Assembly: GCF_027596085.1 (NCBI RefSeq)
Contig: NW_026553801.1
Location: forward strand, 1 to 64,000
DNA: 64,000 nucleotides
DNA from: Anoplopoma fimbria
Lineage: Eukaryota; Chordata; Actinopteri; Perciformes; Anoplopomatidae
Reading direction: 5' to 3'
Below are positions 1 through 11,160 of this stretch, one piece after another. How positions within the stretch are numbered: position 1 is the first letter of the stretch; the number at the start of each line of letters is the position of its first letter. Made by a program: the position numbers and the translations under genes. Under the pieces are notes generated by a model. It saw nothing but the letters and a program-made list of their open reading frames with translations. It searched no databases and was not told the origin of the DNA.

Positions 1-500
1 GCATAATGCGGAGAACGATCTGGCAGTGAGTGTGTGTGAGACAGGGGTATTTATACTGAGGTGAGTAGTGCAGCAGAGTGAGCAGGTGAGAGTGATTGTG
101 CTGACGAGGTGGGCGTGGCAGACAGGTGCACTGCATGAGGCTGATTAGGTGAGTGAGGAGAGTGAGGTAAGAGAGCGGGGGCTGGGCTGTGAGCTGAGAG
201 AAATAGTGCAGGAGTGACTGTGACAGTTTCTCTTTATTTTTATTTGTTCATTTCATGCACACGCTGAGTGCTAATAATGCATGAAAGCAGAGTAAAGTTT
301 GTGTAAGTCTATCAACTGATTGCAATATTGTAAACACACAAAGGGGAAAGGCAACATTTATTCATGGTAAACTTGCACTCTTTTTTACTAAAAAGTTATT
401 ATTTCTCAATTCTCAGTGACTTCCAGAAAAACATAATTAAGTTATACTAAAAATAAAGATGTGGCCTGTTACTAAAATGAAAGGTGCTTGGTGTGTAGGA
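1..500. repeat. Direct repeat copy A (Gypsy LTR-like plus flank)
   Basis: Nearly identical to 1190-1698, apart from small indels (copy B has about ten extra bases near 1568). Read on the minus strand it holds an LTR-like stretch that begins with TGTCACAG near 222. A TATAAATACCCC box follows near 50, then a GATCGTTCTCCGC segment typical of R/U5 in fish Gypsy LTRs. Bases 223-500 are shared flank outside the LTR-like part. The copy runs off the window start, so its true length is unknown. Confidence 0.7.
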
Positions 501-1189
501 GAAAAAAAGCGCAGGGATGCAGCTTCTGGTCGGTGGCCGAACACTGGGACAGAACGCCCCCAACTCCTACGTCGGAGGCATCCACCTCCACCACAAACTG
601 TCGGTCAGGGTCAGGGACTTGGAGGATGGGTGCCGAGGTGAACCTGGTCTTGAGGATCTGGGAAGCTTCTTCGGCCGCAGAAGTCCAGAGAAAAGGGATC
701 TTGGAGGATGTGAGGGCGGTGAGAGGAGAGGCGACCGTGCTGTAGTTCCGGACAAATCTCCTGTAGAAATTTGCAAACCCCAGGAAGCGTTGAAGCTGTT
801 TGCAGGTTTCAGGAGCAGACCAGGACGTGACAGCGGCCACCTTTGCGGGATCCATCTCGATGTTACCGCCGGACACAATGTAACCTAGGAAAGGGACGGT
901 GGTCACGTGGAACTCACACTTTTCCGCCTTAACGTATAGGGAGTTCTCCAGGAGGCGTTGCAGGACTGACTGGACGTGGTGAATATGCTCCTCCTTGGTT
1001 TTAGAGAAGGTGAGGATGTCGTCTAGATAAACAAACACATGTCGGTCCAACATGTCCCGGAGAACGTCATTAACCAGGGTCTGGAAGACTGCGGGAGCAT
1101 TAGTGAAGCCGAAGGGCATCACCAGATATTCGTAATGCCCCTTCGGTGTGTTGAAGGCTGCAGTCCGGGGAATAACGCTGGAAGGTCTG
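472..1189 (-). mobile_element. Ty3/Gypsy pol fragment (reverse transcriptase/RNase H), truncated
   Basis: The minus-strand reading frame (216 codons, extended in frame toward 1165) carries the Gypsy RT core. Visible parts are a MPFGFTNAP motif, the YLDD catalytic box, the LGF..FYRRF thumb region, and the start of RNase H with [16 protein letters not shown]. The frame runs straight out of LTR/U5-like sequence into RT. The gag, protease and primer-binding regions are therefore deleted. The other end stops at the repeat boundary near 501, before integrase. It is a dead relic, lying between two copies of the same 0.5-kb repeat. Confidence 0.85.
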
Positions 1190-1698
1190 GCATAATGCGG
1201 AGAACGATCTGGCAGTGAGTGTGTGTGAGACTGGGGTATTTATACTGAGGTGAGTAGTGCAGCAGAGTGAGCAGGTGAGAGTGATTGTGCTGACGAGGTG
1301 GGTGTGGCAGACAGGTGCACTGCATGAGGCTGATTAGGTGAGTGAGGGAGAGTGAGGTAAGAGAGCGGGGGCTGGGCTGTGAGCTGAGAGAAATAGTGCA
1401 GGAGTGACTGTGACAGTTTCTCTTTATTTTTATTTGTTCATTTCATGCACACGCTGAGTGCTAATAATGCATGAAAGCAGAGTAAAGTTTGTGTAAGTCT
1501 ATCAACTGATTGCAATATTGTAAACACACAAAGGGGAAAGGCAACATTTATTCATGGTAAACTTGCACATTTAAACTCTTTTTTACTAAAAAGTTATTAT
1601 TTCTCAATTCTCAGTGACTTCCAGAAAAACATAATTAAGTTATACTAAAAATAAAGATGTGGCCTGTTACTAAAATGAAAGGTGCTTGGTGTGTAGGA
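1190..1698. repeat. Direct repeat copy B (Gypsy LTR-like plus flank)
   Basis: Second copy of the repeat seen at 1-500. The LTR-like part covers roughly 1150-1411 on the minus strand, with a TATAAATACCCC box near 1240, and shared flank follows to 1698. After GTGTAGGA the two copies diverge abruptly into different sequence. That break suggests a tandem duplication of a larger unit rather than a simple LTR pair. Confidence 0.7.
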
Positions 1699-3869
1699 TT
1701 ACTATCTGTCAGTAGCATATCTGGGTTTACTTTATAGAAAACAATGTTTTTAAATATAGATTTTTGGAAGTTATGAATCCAATGAAAATCTAAAATAATT
1801 TGTTTCCGCTCTTATTTTGAGGTTTTGCAGATGGACTGTAACTCGACCAGACTGATGAATCTCGTTTGCTTTAAATGAAAACATTTTATTTAAATGACAA
1901 AGAAACGGTCTGATAAGTCCGTAGAGGTTACAGTATCAACCCTTATTTGCACTTCAGTTCCAGAGAAACAATAGCGTTTACAACAGACTTTCCATCATGT
2001 TAAACCAAATAAAACCATGCAAGGCTATCTGAAGTCCTTGAGGCTATTTTGGCTACAGCTTTATCAGAAACGACCAGAATAAACCTGCTGTTTCTAACTA
2101 ATTGTTGGAGACCAGTGCTCTAAAAATAGATGTTTGATGTGAATTCCTTTCAAAAGTCAGAGACAGGAAGGCTGAGTAACTTTCAGTTCCAGACAACCAG
2201 CTTGACCTGGTGTCACTTTGAGCCATTTTTCTGTCAATTATCCCTTTTGAAATCTTACAAAAGACATTTCAGGACGTCATTACTCGCATTAAACACACTA
2301 ACCTGTCAGTTCCAAGAAAAGTAATCAAAATAACTTAATACTTCAGTCTGTAGCAAATGTTATCAAAACTAATGACTTTATCACAGTTTAGTTATGAGCT
2401 GCAGATATCTGACTTTATGCAGACATAACTTGAATATTTCTTGGGCATAAGCCTGCAATGAATGCCAGATAAGCTACTCAATATCTTTTTATGGTATCAA
2501 CAAAAAAACAAACATTGCCGGGTAATATTCAAACTTCTCCAGTCAAACTTTACCTGCTTTAGATCTTTTTCAAGCCATTTACTTTGCGTGGTGTTACCTC
2601 TAGCTAGATAGCTGAGCCAGTACTGATGAGCTCCAGTGTGTTTTGTTACTGTAAAACCATGTGGAACTGAGAACCTTTTTTTACTATTTGTTTACTTTTT
2701 CTATCTAGAAATGACTATTTGTATGGTTTTGCCCATAGCTAAACGCAGCAGCTTCCAAACAGCCAATCAAAATGTTTTTCATCCACTAGTCTTCCAACAA
2801 GAATATTAATCCTGTTAAATTGGAATGAAGCCTCATTCATACTTTGATGTTCTTGAACTTAGACATAATTTGTCTAATGACTTCCCTTTAAAGTATGGCA
2901 GCCTTTTATTATACCAGTGAAGTCAGAATTTCCATCAAAACAAATCCACAGAGTTGAGAGCTGAACAAACATCATTAAACAATTGGGACATGTAATGCTA
3001 TTACTGTAAACATCCAAGGCCTTCCTGAGAACTTCGACTCTCTTTAGTTTTTTACGATATGTTGTGCTTTCGAGTCAGAGTTTCGGGAAATGTGATGGAT
3101 TGCTTTGTAGGAGTAAGTATTTATGTATATGCAAATATGTTGATTTTCAGAATAGCAACAAGAATTCCATTATATTTAAAGTACAATGAATGAATGTCTG
3201 AATAGATGAGTGGTCACTGTATCATTCTGGGATTTCTTCATGTTTCCATATTTTAAGTAAATGTGAGCAGCCAGTTCATGATTTGTAAATCAAAGTTTAT
3301 ACATTTTAACAAGGGTGTCCCACAGGGTCCAGTTCTTGGGCCACTTCTTTTGAAATCATATGCTATAAAGATCGTCAACGCGTCTTTACTTACTTACTTT
3401 ACTTTAGAAAGGAAAGGTTACTGCTTTTGAAAATGACAAGTGAAGATATACGAGATAGAGGTGTTTCATTGTCCTGATGCTATTCATTGTTGCACAGCAT
3501 TTTTTTTCTCACTGGAAACACATGTAACACGTGTCAGCGCCCCTGATTGTTGACCTGCTGCCAATGATTGAGCGCTTGTTAGTAGTAAAGGGGAAAAGAT
3601 CAGGATGCTCAGTGGCAATGAGACCGAGTCAGGCCTTGAACATTTCCTGTTAACAACCATAAAGATTTTCTCTCTCTTTTATGATGATAAACATTTACAG
3701 TATATAGACAACGTGCATACATAATGAAGAATCTTCAAATTTAGACTCCTGACGACACAAATGGCAGTCCACATTATGTATTGTCACAATGTCTGAAAAC
3801 ATGTTTTACATCTGAAAACAAAGACAAAGCAAAGAGTTTTTTACCTCAGATTTCTTTACGTTATTGAAT
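1699..3869. other. Intergenic, no gene seen
   Basis: AT-rich sequence with no exon-like frames, no splice-bounded conserved peptide and no RNA gene that I recognise. The only recognisable piece is a short LINE-like peptide at 3308-3352. Confidence 0.6.
3308..3352 (+). mobile_element. Tiny LINE reverse transcriptase relic
   Basis: The plus-strand translation reads KGVPQGPVLGPLL, the conserved RT motif (GVPQGSxLGPxLF) of non-LTR retrotransposons such as L2/Rex families. No further in-frame RT sequence surrounds it, so it is a short remnant. The motif is short and the call rests on it alone. Confidence 0.5.
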
Positions 3870-4225
3870 TGTCGTAGGATATATGGGCATGACCTCAATC
3901 AATTTTACGATACCACCTTATCCTACAATATATGAACATGAACTCAGTCATTTTTATGATATTGACTTATTGTACGATATATAAACATTACCTCGATAAT
4001 TTTTACTATTTTTACTATACCAATTATCTTATGTTGTCAATGTACGATACGTAAACATGACCTCAATCATTTCTACGATACGGACTTATCATACCATATA
4101 TGGGCATGTCCTCAATCTTATTTTCACTTTATCAACTTATCGTCAATAAACAAACATGTCCTCAACATTCTTTTATGATACCAACTTATCGTTTGATATA
4201 TGGACATGACCTCGATATTGACTGT
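3870..4225. repeat. Degenerate minisatellite, about 55-60 bp unit
   Basis: Roughly six diverged copies of a unit containing an ATGACCTCAATCAT-like core, then TTTTACGATACCAACTTATCGT and a GATATAT box. Each copy carries CGATA/TATCG palindromic pieces. Related TATCG-rich sequence continues more weakly near 4555-4625. Confidence 0.7.
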
Positions 4226-4920
4226 TGAGTTCGCATGCATGTTTGTTTACATAAGAATATCATCAACATTTTAGCACATTTTTTAAACGGCAGGGATTTC
4301 ACCACCATTATAAGACTTTGACATTTCGGAGACATTGCATGTTTTTGTTAACAGAGCATAAGTCAATTTATTGTCTTGTATGTGTGGTTTTATTTTATTT
4401 ATCATTGATGTTTTTCAGCATATTTTAATATTCTTTTCACATTCCAATTCAGTATCTGAATATTCTTAACAATTAAAAGTGACTTGGTCTCTTAAAGGTT
4501 GTTCTGTAATTACTATGCTATTACATTATCAATATATCATTATTTTAAATGACAGTAAAATCGATTATCGCAATTAAATCCGGGACAATATATCGTCCAA
4601 CAAAAGTAGTTATCGTGACAGTCCTAACCATGACCTTTTTGTTTTGGTGAAAAGGAGCTACCACAGCCCTCCTACAAGTCTCCTCATCTCCTCTACCCTA
4701 GAAAACAAGTAATTATGTATCTGCCACCTCTTTGGAAATGACTGTTGGGCAACACAGAGAGTCATGAACGTCACCATGAAGCTCTGTGTTTGTTCAGGGG
4801 CTCCGAGCAGACAGGCGTTCATGAATCATAGCAGATCAGCTGGAAAATGTTTGTCCCACTAGTACAATTAGCATGTTCATGTTGACTGACCATAAGTGAG
4901 AATCACTCCTATTCGAGTGG

Positions 4921-5299
4921 TGCTGGCATCGTATTTCAGGTAGTGGAAAGTCCATTTAATCAAGTATCATGTTCTTAAGTGCATTTTTACTGACTTGAGT
5001 ATTTAAATCCCACTCTACTTCTATTACATTTCACTACATTTATCTAACAGCTGTGGTAACTAGTTACTTTCCAGATGATTTGACATGTAAAATACAATAT
5101 ACCAAACAGTAATGGTTACATGGTATGAATACACTAGATTAGTTAGTTTTATATACCAACACTCTAAGAGTACTTTTGTTTTTGATGATTTAAGTACATG
5201 TTGCTGATACTGCTAATGTGCTTTTACTTTATTCAAAGTTGGTTTTGTTTTAATACTGTTACTTAAGTAAATAATCTGAGTACTTCTATCACTGTGCAG
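4921..5299. mobile_element. Teleost dispersed repeat (AGTACTTTTACTTAAGTA type)
   Basis: Contains the familiar fish repeat phrases TTAAGTACATGTTGCTGATA, CTGTTACTTAAGTAAA and GAGTACTTCTATCACTG. A matching opposite end near 4920-5040 carries TACTTCTATTACATTTCACTACATTTATCT. It looks like a non-autonomous DNA transposon. A shorter relative sits at 53110-53210. Confidence 0.55.
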
Positions 5300-6914
5300 C
5301 ATTTTACTGTAAGAATATAATGAAGGACATGATGATGTTGACCTGCCACCTAGTGGTGACGTTTCATTACTGTAAGATTACTAGACACATTTCTGTGTCC
5401 TGAGGTTGAAAAGTCAGATGTAAACATTTATCACATTTGACCTTCTATGATAAAACACAGACAAATGAAATTATTCATCAATATAACCTACATTATGTGC
5501 AATAGGAACTTGTTATTTTTCAATACCATTGCCAATATTACTGTCAAAATCATGCACATTTTTGCTTTTCTATTGTAATTTCTATCAGGCTCTGGTGGTA
5601 GTATTACTTCTTATACACTTATATTTTATCTTTTAATTTTATGTTAATATTTACTTTTTCTCTTTGAGTTAATATTTTAGTTTTTTCTTAATTGACCTTA
5701 TTCTTTTTGCTATTCTATTTTGCGCTGTTGTCAGTATTACTTCTTTAACACGTAATACTTAGTACTCTATTGTTTATATATGTATACAGTGTTACTCTAT
5801 TGTTTTTTCTTACACTTCTTTTGTCATTTTTGAGCAATATGTGGGACAAGAATTTCCTTCGGGATAATATCGTTCTAGCTTATCTTTTCAAAATGTCTTA
5901 TTGACGTCTCATAGTAGTTCTGATTGTTACGTCACATTTAATTAAAGTTCTGTATCATGAACAATATGTTTGAACACTAGTTTAATCTCGTTTGGCTCTG
6001 ACAGTTTCATGAGAGACAGATATAGACAAAAGACACGGCAGTATGTTCAGTCGGTGTAGAGTGAAGCTGTAAAGACTTGGCGCCCTCGGAGGTCAAACCA
6101 CGGCCACAAGAAAGTTTCCATTTATTTAATAGTTGTTAAACATGTTCTCTGTGAGGCCGTTGTTAGTACAGCTCTCCAATCTTTCTTTCGTTTTTCTTCC
6201 TCCCTCTCTCCCCCCTTATGTTTCTTTCTCCTCCATCCCTTATTCGGGGTTTGGGGGTGTTCAATGCCGAGGCCAGTTTGGCGCCGGGTTTGATCACCTC
6301 TTTCCGTGAGAGTATCAAATATAAACTAAGCATAACAAGCCTCAGTGGAGCAGCAAACATTCGAAACTCGCACCTGCATCCACGGCACCTCGGCCCTGCC
6401 AGTAATGCTTCTCTTTAATGTAAATGGACGCCTGTTATTCACATCAATCACATCATCCAGATGTGTTTTTAACTTGGACAATTCCAGCATCCAGACAGGG
6501 TTCCCTGTTGTAGGAAAAGAAAGCAGGTTAAGTTGACCGCGGTGCACCTTAAATAATTAAAGCACACATTGACATCTCTACTTAGCAGCTGTGAGGTCTT
6601 TTTCCATCTGAAATGTTAATAGATTTCTCTTCTCCAAGCTAAGCAAAGCCTTCAAATCCCATTGACATCTAGTTGATCTCCCCTCCAACTCGACAAAAAA
6701 GAACAGAAAAGGTCATGACGGCCTATGAGGCTTTAATTCTGTGGAAAATCATGAACTGAAATCACCTTTCTCTGGGCTCTGCTTTTGTGTTCCTGCTCTT
6801 TCAAGATCATGAAAGGCAGCAGGCATGATTATAAAGCCAGGTCTGGACGGCTCCTCAGATCATTATCACTGTTTGACCAGAGCTGGATGGTTTCTGCACT
6901 CCAGCTGAGCATTT
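5300..6914. other. Intergenic, no gene seen
   Basis: AT-rich to about 6050. A more GC-balanced, non-repetitive stretch follows at 6080-6540. Open frames there on both strands are short and match nothing I recognise. Confidence 0.5.
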
Positions 6915-7540
6915 AAAGGGATACTTCACCCACAAAATGACCATTTTATATCAATTACTCATGCTGTGTTACCTTGAATACTTGGAGAAAACTAACCTGG
7001 TGGCTATCAGGACGGGGGGGGTCGCTCCGTCCAACAGCCAAACTTGTCCAAAGGGGGTCCAATTAGGTCCAGAAACAGACATGAAGACAGGCTCACTTTG
7101 TCTCTGGCTGGTTGACATTTACCTGGGAAAATCGTCTCTCACACTCACTATAAGGCATTTGTAGGCTTATAAAAGGACATTTTAGTGACAATTGCAAGTG
7201 CCAAATTATTGTCTAATTATTTTAGAGACCACTCAAATTTTTCAGGCTTTCAGGGGGTCTCGGACCCACAGGATTTTGCACCCTTCTTTGTTGGTTGCAG
7301 CAAAGATTTATGTGTTTGTGAAGTATTAAGCATACAACTTGATCAATGACACTTGGATTTTACTGAACGGTATGAGTGAGAGTTGGTTAACGGATGTTTT
7401 GATATCATTTTGATATAATAATATTGCTTTTCTCTGTTATTGGATTCAGGCATGAGAGAAGTTTTCTTTAAGAATTCAAGGTAACAGGGTGAGAGTAACT
7501 GATGTACAGATGGGCATTTTGTGGGTGAAGTGGTTCCTGA
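6915..7540. mobile_element. Non-autonomous DNA transposon with about 80-bp terminal inverted repeats
   Basis: The left end reads GGGATACTTCACCCACAAAA, and its first 80 bp continue through a GTTACCTTGAATACTT phrase. The right end is the reverse complement of this with moderate divergence (AAGGTAACAGGGTGAG and TTTGTGGGTGAAG). The interior of about 450 bp has no transposase frame. No clear target-site duplication is visible. Confidence 0.75.
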
Positions 7541-10500
7541 GCTTTTTTCCTTGAAGCCCCCCCAACTTGTATCTAAGAAAAAAATCCTCAATTTGAATAA
7601 AGTGATTTAGCGTATAGTTTCTCTGTTTTAATGTAATCATCTTTCTTTAATGAATATAACTCATCAGTGTTGTCAACATAAATGAAGTGATGGCGTCTCG
7701 ACGGATTTTACTTTTGGACTTAACAATGTTCTGGAGTTATTGGAAAACTTTTGTATCAAACTGCTACGCAGCCACCACTGTAATCTAATTCTACACATAG
7801 TGTGATACTAATACTTGTCTTTATCGCACACTGAGCACAAATATCAGGTTTAAACAGAATGTGGACGATTGTTTTTGATAAAATATATCTTTTGAAATCG
7901 TTTTATATACAGACTTTTGTATAAATCATCGTATCATCAACAGTGTGTTATTGTGATTTTAGTAATACATGCAGAAATCTAATTTTGACAACCTCAGAAC
8001 AGACTAATCCCGATGAATTGTGGGGTGAATCCATCCCACAATGTCTGCTGATGTCAGGAAAATTCATTAACGCATGTGAACCTTTTGTGAGAAACTAAAC
8101 CTTTCTGAAGAGAGCACATCGAATCCTTCGGCTTACAGATATTCTCTGTCGACCGCTGAGTGTCAGAGCCCAGATGTGCAAACGGATGACGAGGCAGGAA
8201 GAGGAAACCGTCTGGATAAATGTCTGCGTTGGGGAAAAAGAGCGTCCAAATTCTCAGTCGTTTTTCTTTATTTGATGATCGTAGTCATCGAGAAGGGGAA
8301 GGAAGTGATTATCCGTGGTATCTCTGGCAGAGGATTCGATCACACGATGTCTGATCTCTGGAACCGAGACGATCAGCTCCCCGTTGGGTCGATGGCTGCA
8401 GCCAGCCCTCGCTATGACCTCACGGTCTCTTGAGCGCTGATGAGGATTTCGCCCTTGGGTGTTCCTGCAACGGCTGAGACTGGGGAGCAAAGAGGGTGTT
8501 GTCCGTGTGGTGCACTCACAATCCGTCACATTTAACATCGCAAGAGCGGATGTACGAAGCCACAGTCTTCTCTCTACCTCTGTTTTGTCCCTCCTGTCAT
8601 AAATCGTGAGGTCCTCCTGTGCACAAACGGCATCCTGCTCCGATCCAGATGTGTTTAACGGCCTCTCTGGGCCACAGACCGTCCTGCCTCTCTTGGAGAT
8701 GCAGTGATACTTCTTTTTTTCTCTGTTGAATTGTGACTCCATCAGAGGAAAGATCCACAAACACATATCCATGTTTAAGTTGTTTTTTTTGCAAAAAAAA
8801 TGGCTATTCTGTGCATTCTCACCTGCAGCATCTGTGTTTTTGATTAATTTCCCTTCATTCCCCCACCCTATTTTTAATATTGCCTTTTGATTTATGAACT
8901 GCAGTCGCCCATAACCGTGTCGTCATGCGCTGTGATATACAGCCCCATTAATATTTCCCCTCTGGTCCGGCTGTGGGATCAGGGCGGGTCCTCTTCAGAA
9001 ACTTGCCAGCATCGAGCACATTAAGAAACAGCCAGAGGAAACATCATCACACGGTCCAGCAGTGTTGAGTCTGGCCTCTGCCACCAAACTGGAAACTTTA
9101 GGTGGATTGGCAGATCTTGAGTCTGTTTAGGTTGTGCTCCAGCTACTAATGTCTCTCCGGTTTAGGCAGTAGATTAAGACTTCACTTATATCAGCTGCTG
9201 AAACCCTGTCTCTCTCTGGTCACGGAGAAAATGGTGGTTTAATCATTTTTGCTTAACCTGAACCCGCCAGATGGTTTGTAACACAGAACCATCTGAGAAC
9301 CCGTCAACTGTTTAGGATTGGGCAGGCACTTCAAAAACGTTTTCCAGCAGGTGATTTGTTGAACCATCGGTCAATCACACTTTTACGAAAGCCTTTCATG
9401 AGAAGAGCAAAAACATATTTTTCATCAATAAAATTTCAAGGCCCTGATCAGACACAGCATGCTTTTTTTTTTTATTTGAAAAAGCGAGGCACGACGCACA
9501 TTTAAAGATGCCCAATAAAACCGCTTTTTTTGCAGTTTGTACCATCTTTTTTTATATATATATTGTTTCTAGGCAAACGCCAAACAACTGCTTACGTTAG
9601 CTTAACAGAAACCGTCAACTGTAAGCTACCGAGTTGAATGTTTTCAAACGCAAGGCATTCAAGGCACTCATACTGCAAAAGTGAGAGGTACTCAGCAGCA
9701 TGCAAAACGCTTCTCTTATTGAAAACAGCCACATTAAAGCCCTCGCAGGCTGCTGTAACCTGCTCTTTCCCATCAGGGCCTTCAATTTTCACTCTTTGTC
9801 AAATGAGAACATTTAATATGTGGTGAGTGTGAATGCAATCACAGCAGGAGTTGTGTTTTATTTCATCGAGGCCCGTAGAAGAGACAGAGTACGACTATTC
9901 AGTATTCAGTTTCTGGCCAAAAGACACTTCAACGTGTGATTCTCTAACCGCCAAACTTGTGGTTAAAAGACGACCCGCTCTATCCAATGAACCACAGTCA
10001 CCCCCCACTCAGTCCACGACCACAGTTGACCACAACACACCTGAATAAATAACCCCCCTCAGAAGAGCTGAGGCAGTCTACAGGCTCCCTCCCACATATT
10101 TTACGGTAGCAGGTCCTGGCTCTGGGTCCCAGGAGCCCGGGACCTCTGTGAACCGCTTGTAGATCAGACAAGAAGCTCATTGTGTGGAAATGTGATGAGG
10201 AGGCATGGGCTTCTTTCCATGAAATGGGATTCTGCATATTCTACAAGTTTCTTTTCCAAATATATTCTCCAAGTCTCCAAGAATTCTTAAGACAAGGGTT
10301 GGTTCAATGGATTTTTCTACTTGAATTTTGGATGCCTGCCTCTGGAGAAATGGAACATAAGTCAGTGTGAGGATTATGTTTACACTGCAATGACAGTGAA
10401 ATCACAACACACAGTTTTGTCCTCTCGATATGATAAGCTATAGAATTCTGAGCATTAAGGATATTTTTTTCTTCAGACAAAATCACAGACCATGCATCGT

Positions 10501-10644
10501 ATAACGTCGGATGCTAATCGCGCCTGTTAAAAACTTACCGTGTAATCTTTTAATAAATCAGAGAAGATGTATATGATTTCAGATCCACTTAACAAATAAC
10601 CTTCTTTTCTACTCAGTAAGCTTGCATATAGCTTTTAATTTACA
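7541..10644. other. Intergenic, no gene seen
   Basis: No spliced or intact coding sequence that I can support. An antisense open frame of 172 codons at 8254-8772 matches no family I know and lacks exon signals. Around 8890-9090 the sequence is GC-balanced and non-repetitive. Confidence 0.5.
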
Positions 10645-11160
10645 AGACCAGTCCACCCTATTCTCATGGCTAACTTGATGACGTATTTTTGTGGATGAAG
10701 CGTACGAAGAGGCAGAATCATTCTTTGAAAACGTTAGCTTTTTTTTACAATGAACGAAGAAAATGAGTGTTTCTCTGAATGTACACTTTCCAGGAGTTTT
10801 ACTTTTTTAAGTTAAGATTAATCCACAATGACTGATGGAGAAACCAAGCGTGCATTGTACAGAGAAACTGAGGCCGTAAAAGTCTTTGGATTGCTCTAAC
10901 TATCCTATTAGAAAAGTTTATATTCCAGCATTGGCAACAGTTTCTACCACTACAAAGAAACCCCAAAAAGTCAATTTCTAACAGTTTAGCCTCTGCCAAT
11001 CTTTTTTTTTATAAATAATTTGGTTTATTAGCAACATATTCTCTCCATCTGTCTAATAGTTAAGTTTAATTGCCCTATTTTCTGTCCATCTCTCTCGTAC
11101 TTTAGTCTGCTGCGTGAGCGGTGAGCTGAGGTTAGCAGAAGGCTAAACTATTAGTAACAT
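10645..11160. repeat. Dispersed repeat, copy 1 (also at 18640-19060)
   Basis: Shares collinear blocks with 18640-19060: GACGTATTTTTGTGGATGAAG versus GACATATTTTTGTGGGTGGAG, then CAGAGA.AACTGAGGC, then TTCCAGCATTGGCAACAGTT, then TTAGCAGAAGGCTAAACTAT. No coding frame or terminal repeats are evident. The family is unidentified. Confidence 0.65.

Noticed and set aside
1..1698. Full LTR retrotransposon with paired LTRs
   Set aside because: Repeat ends lack TG/CA termini, the shared sequence extends past the LTR-like part, and gag, protease and integrase are missing.
8254..8772. 172-codon open frame on the minus strand
   Set aside because: No family resemblance, no domain or signal, no splice or promoter context. 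Length is possible by chance in GC-balanced DNA.
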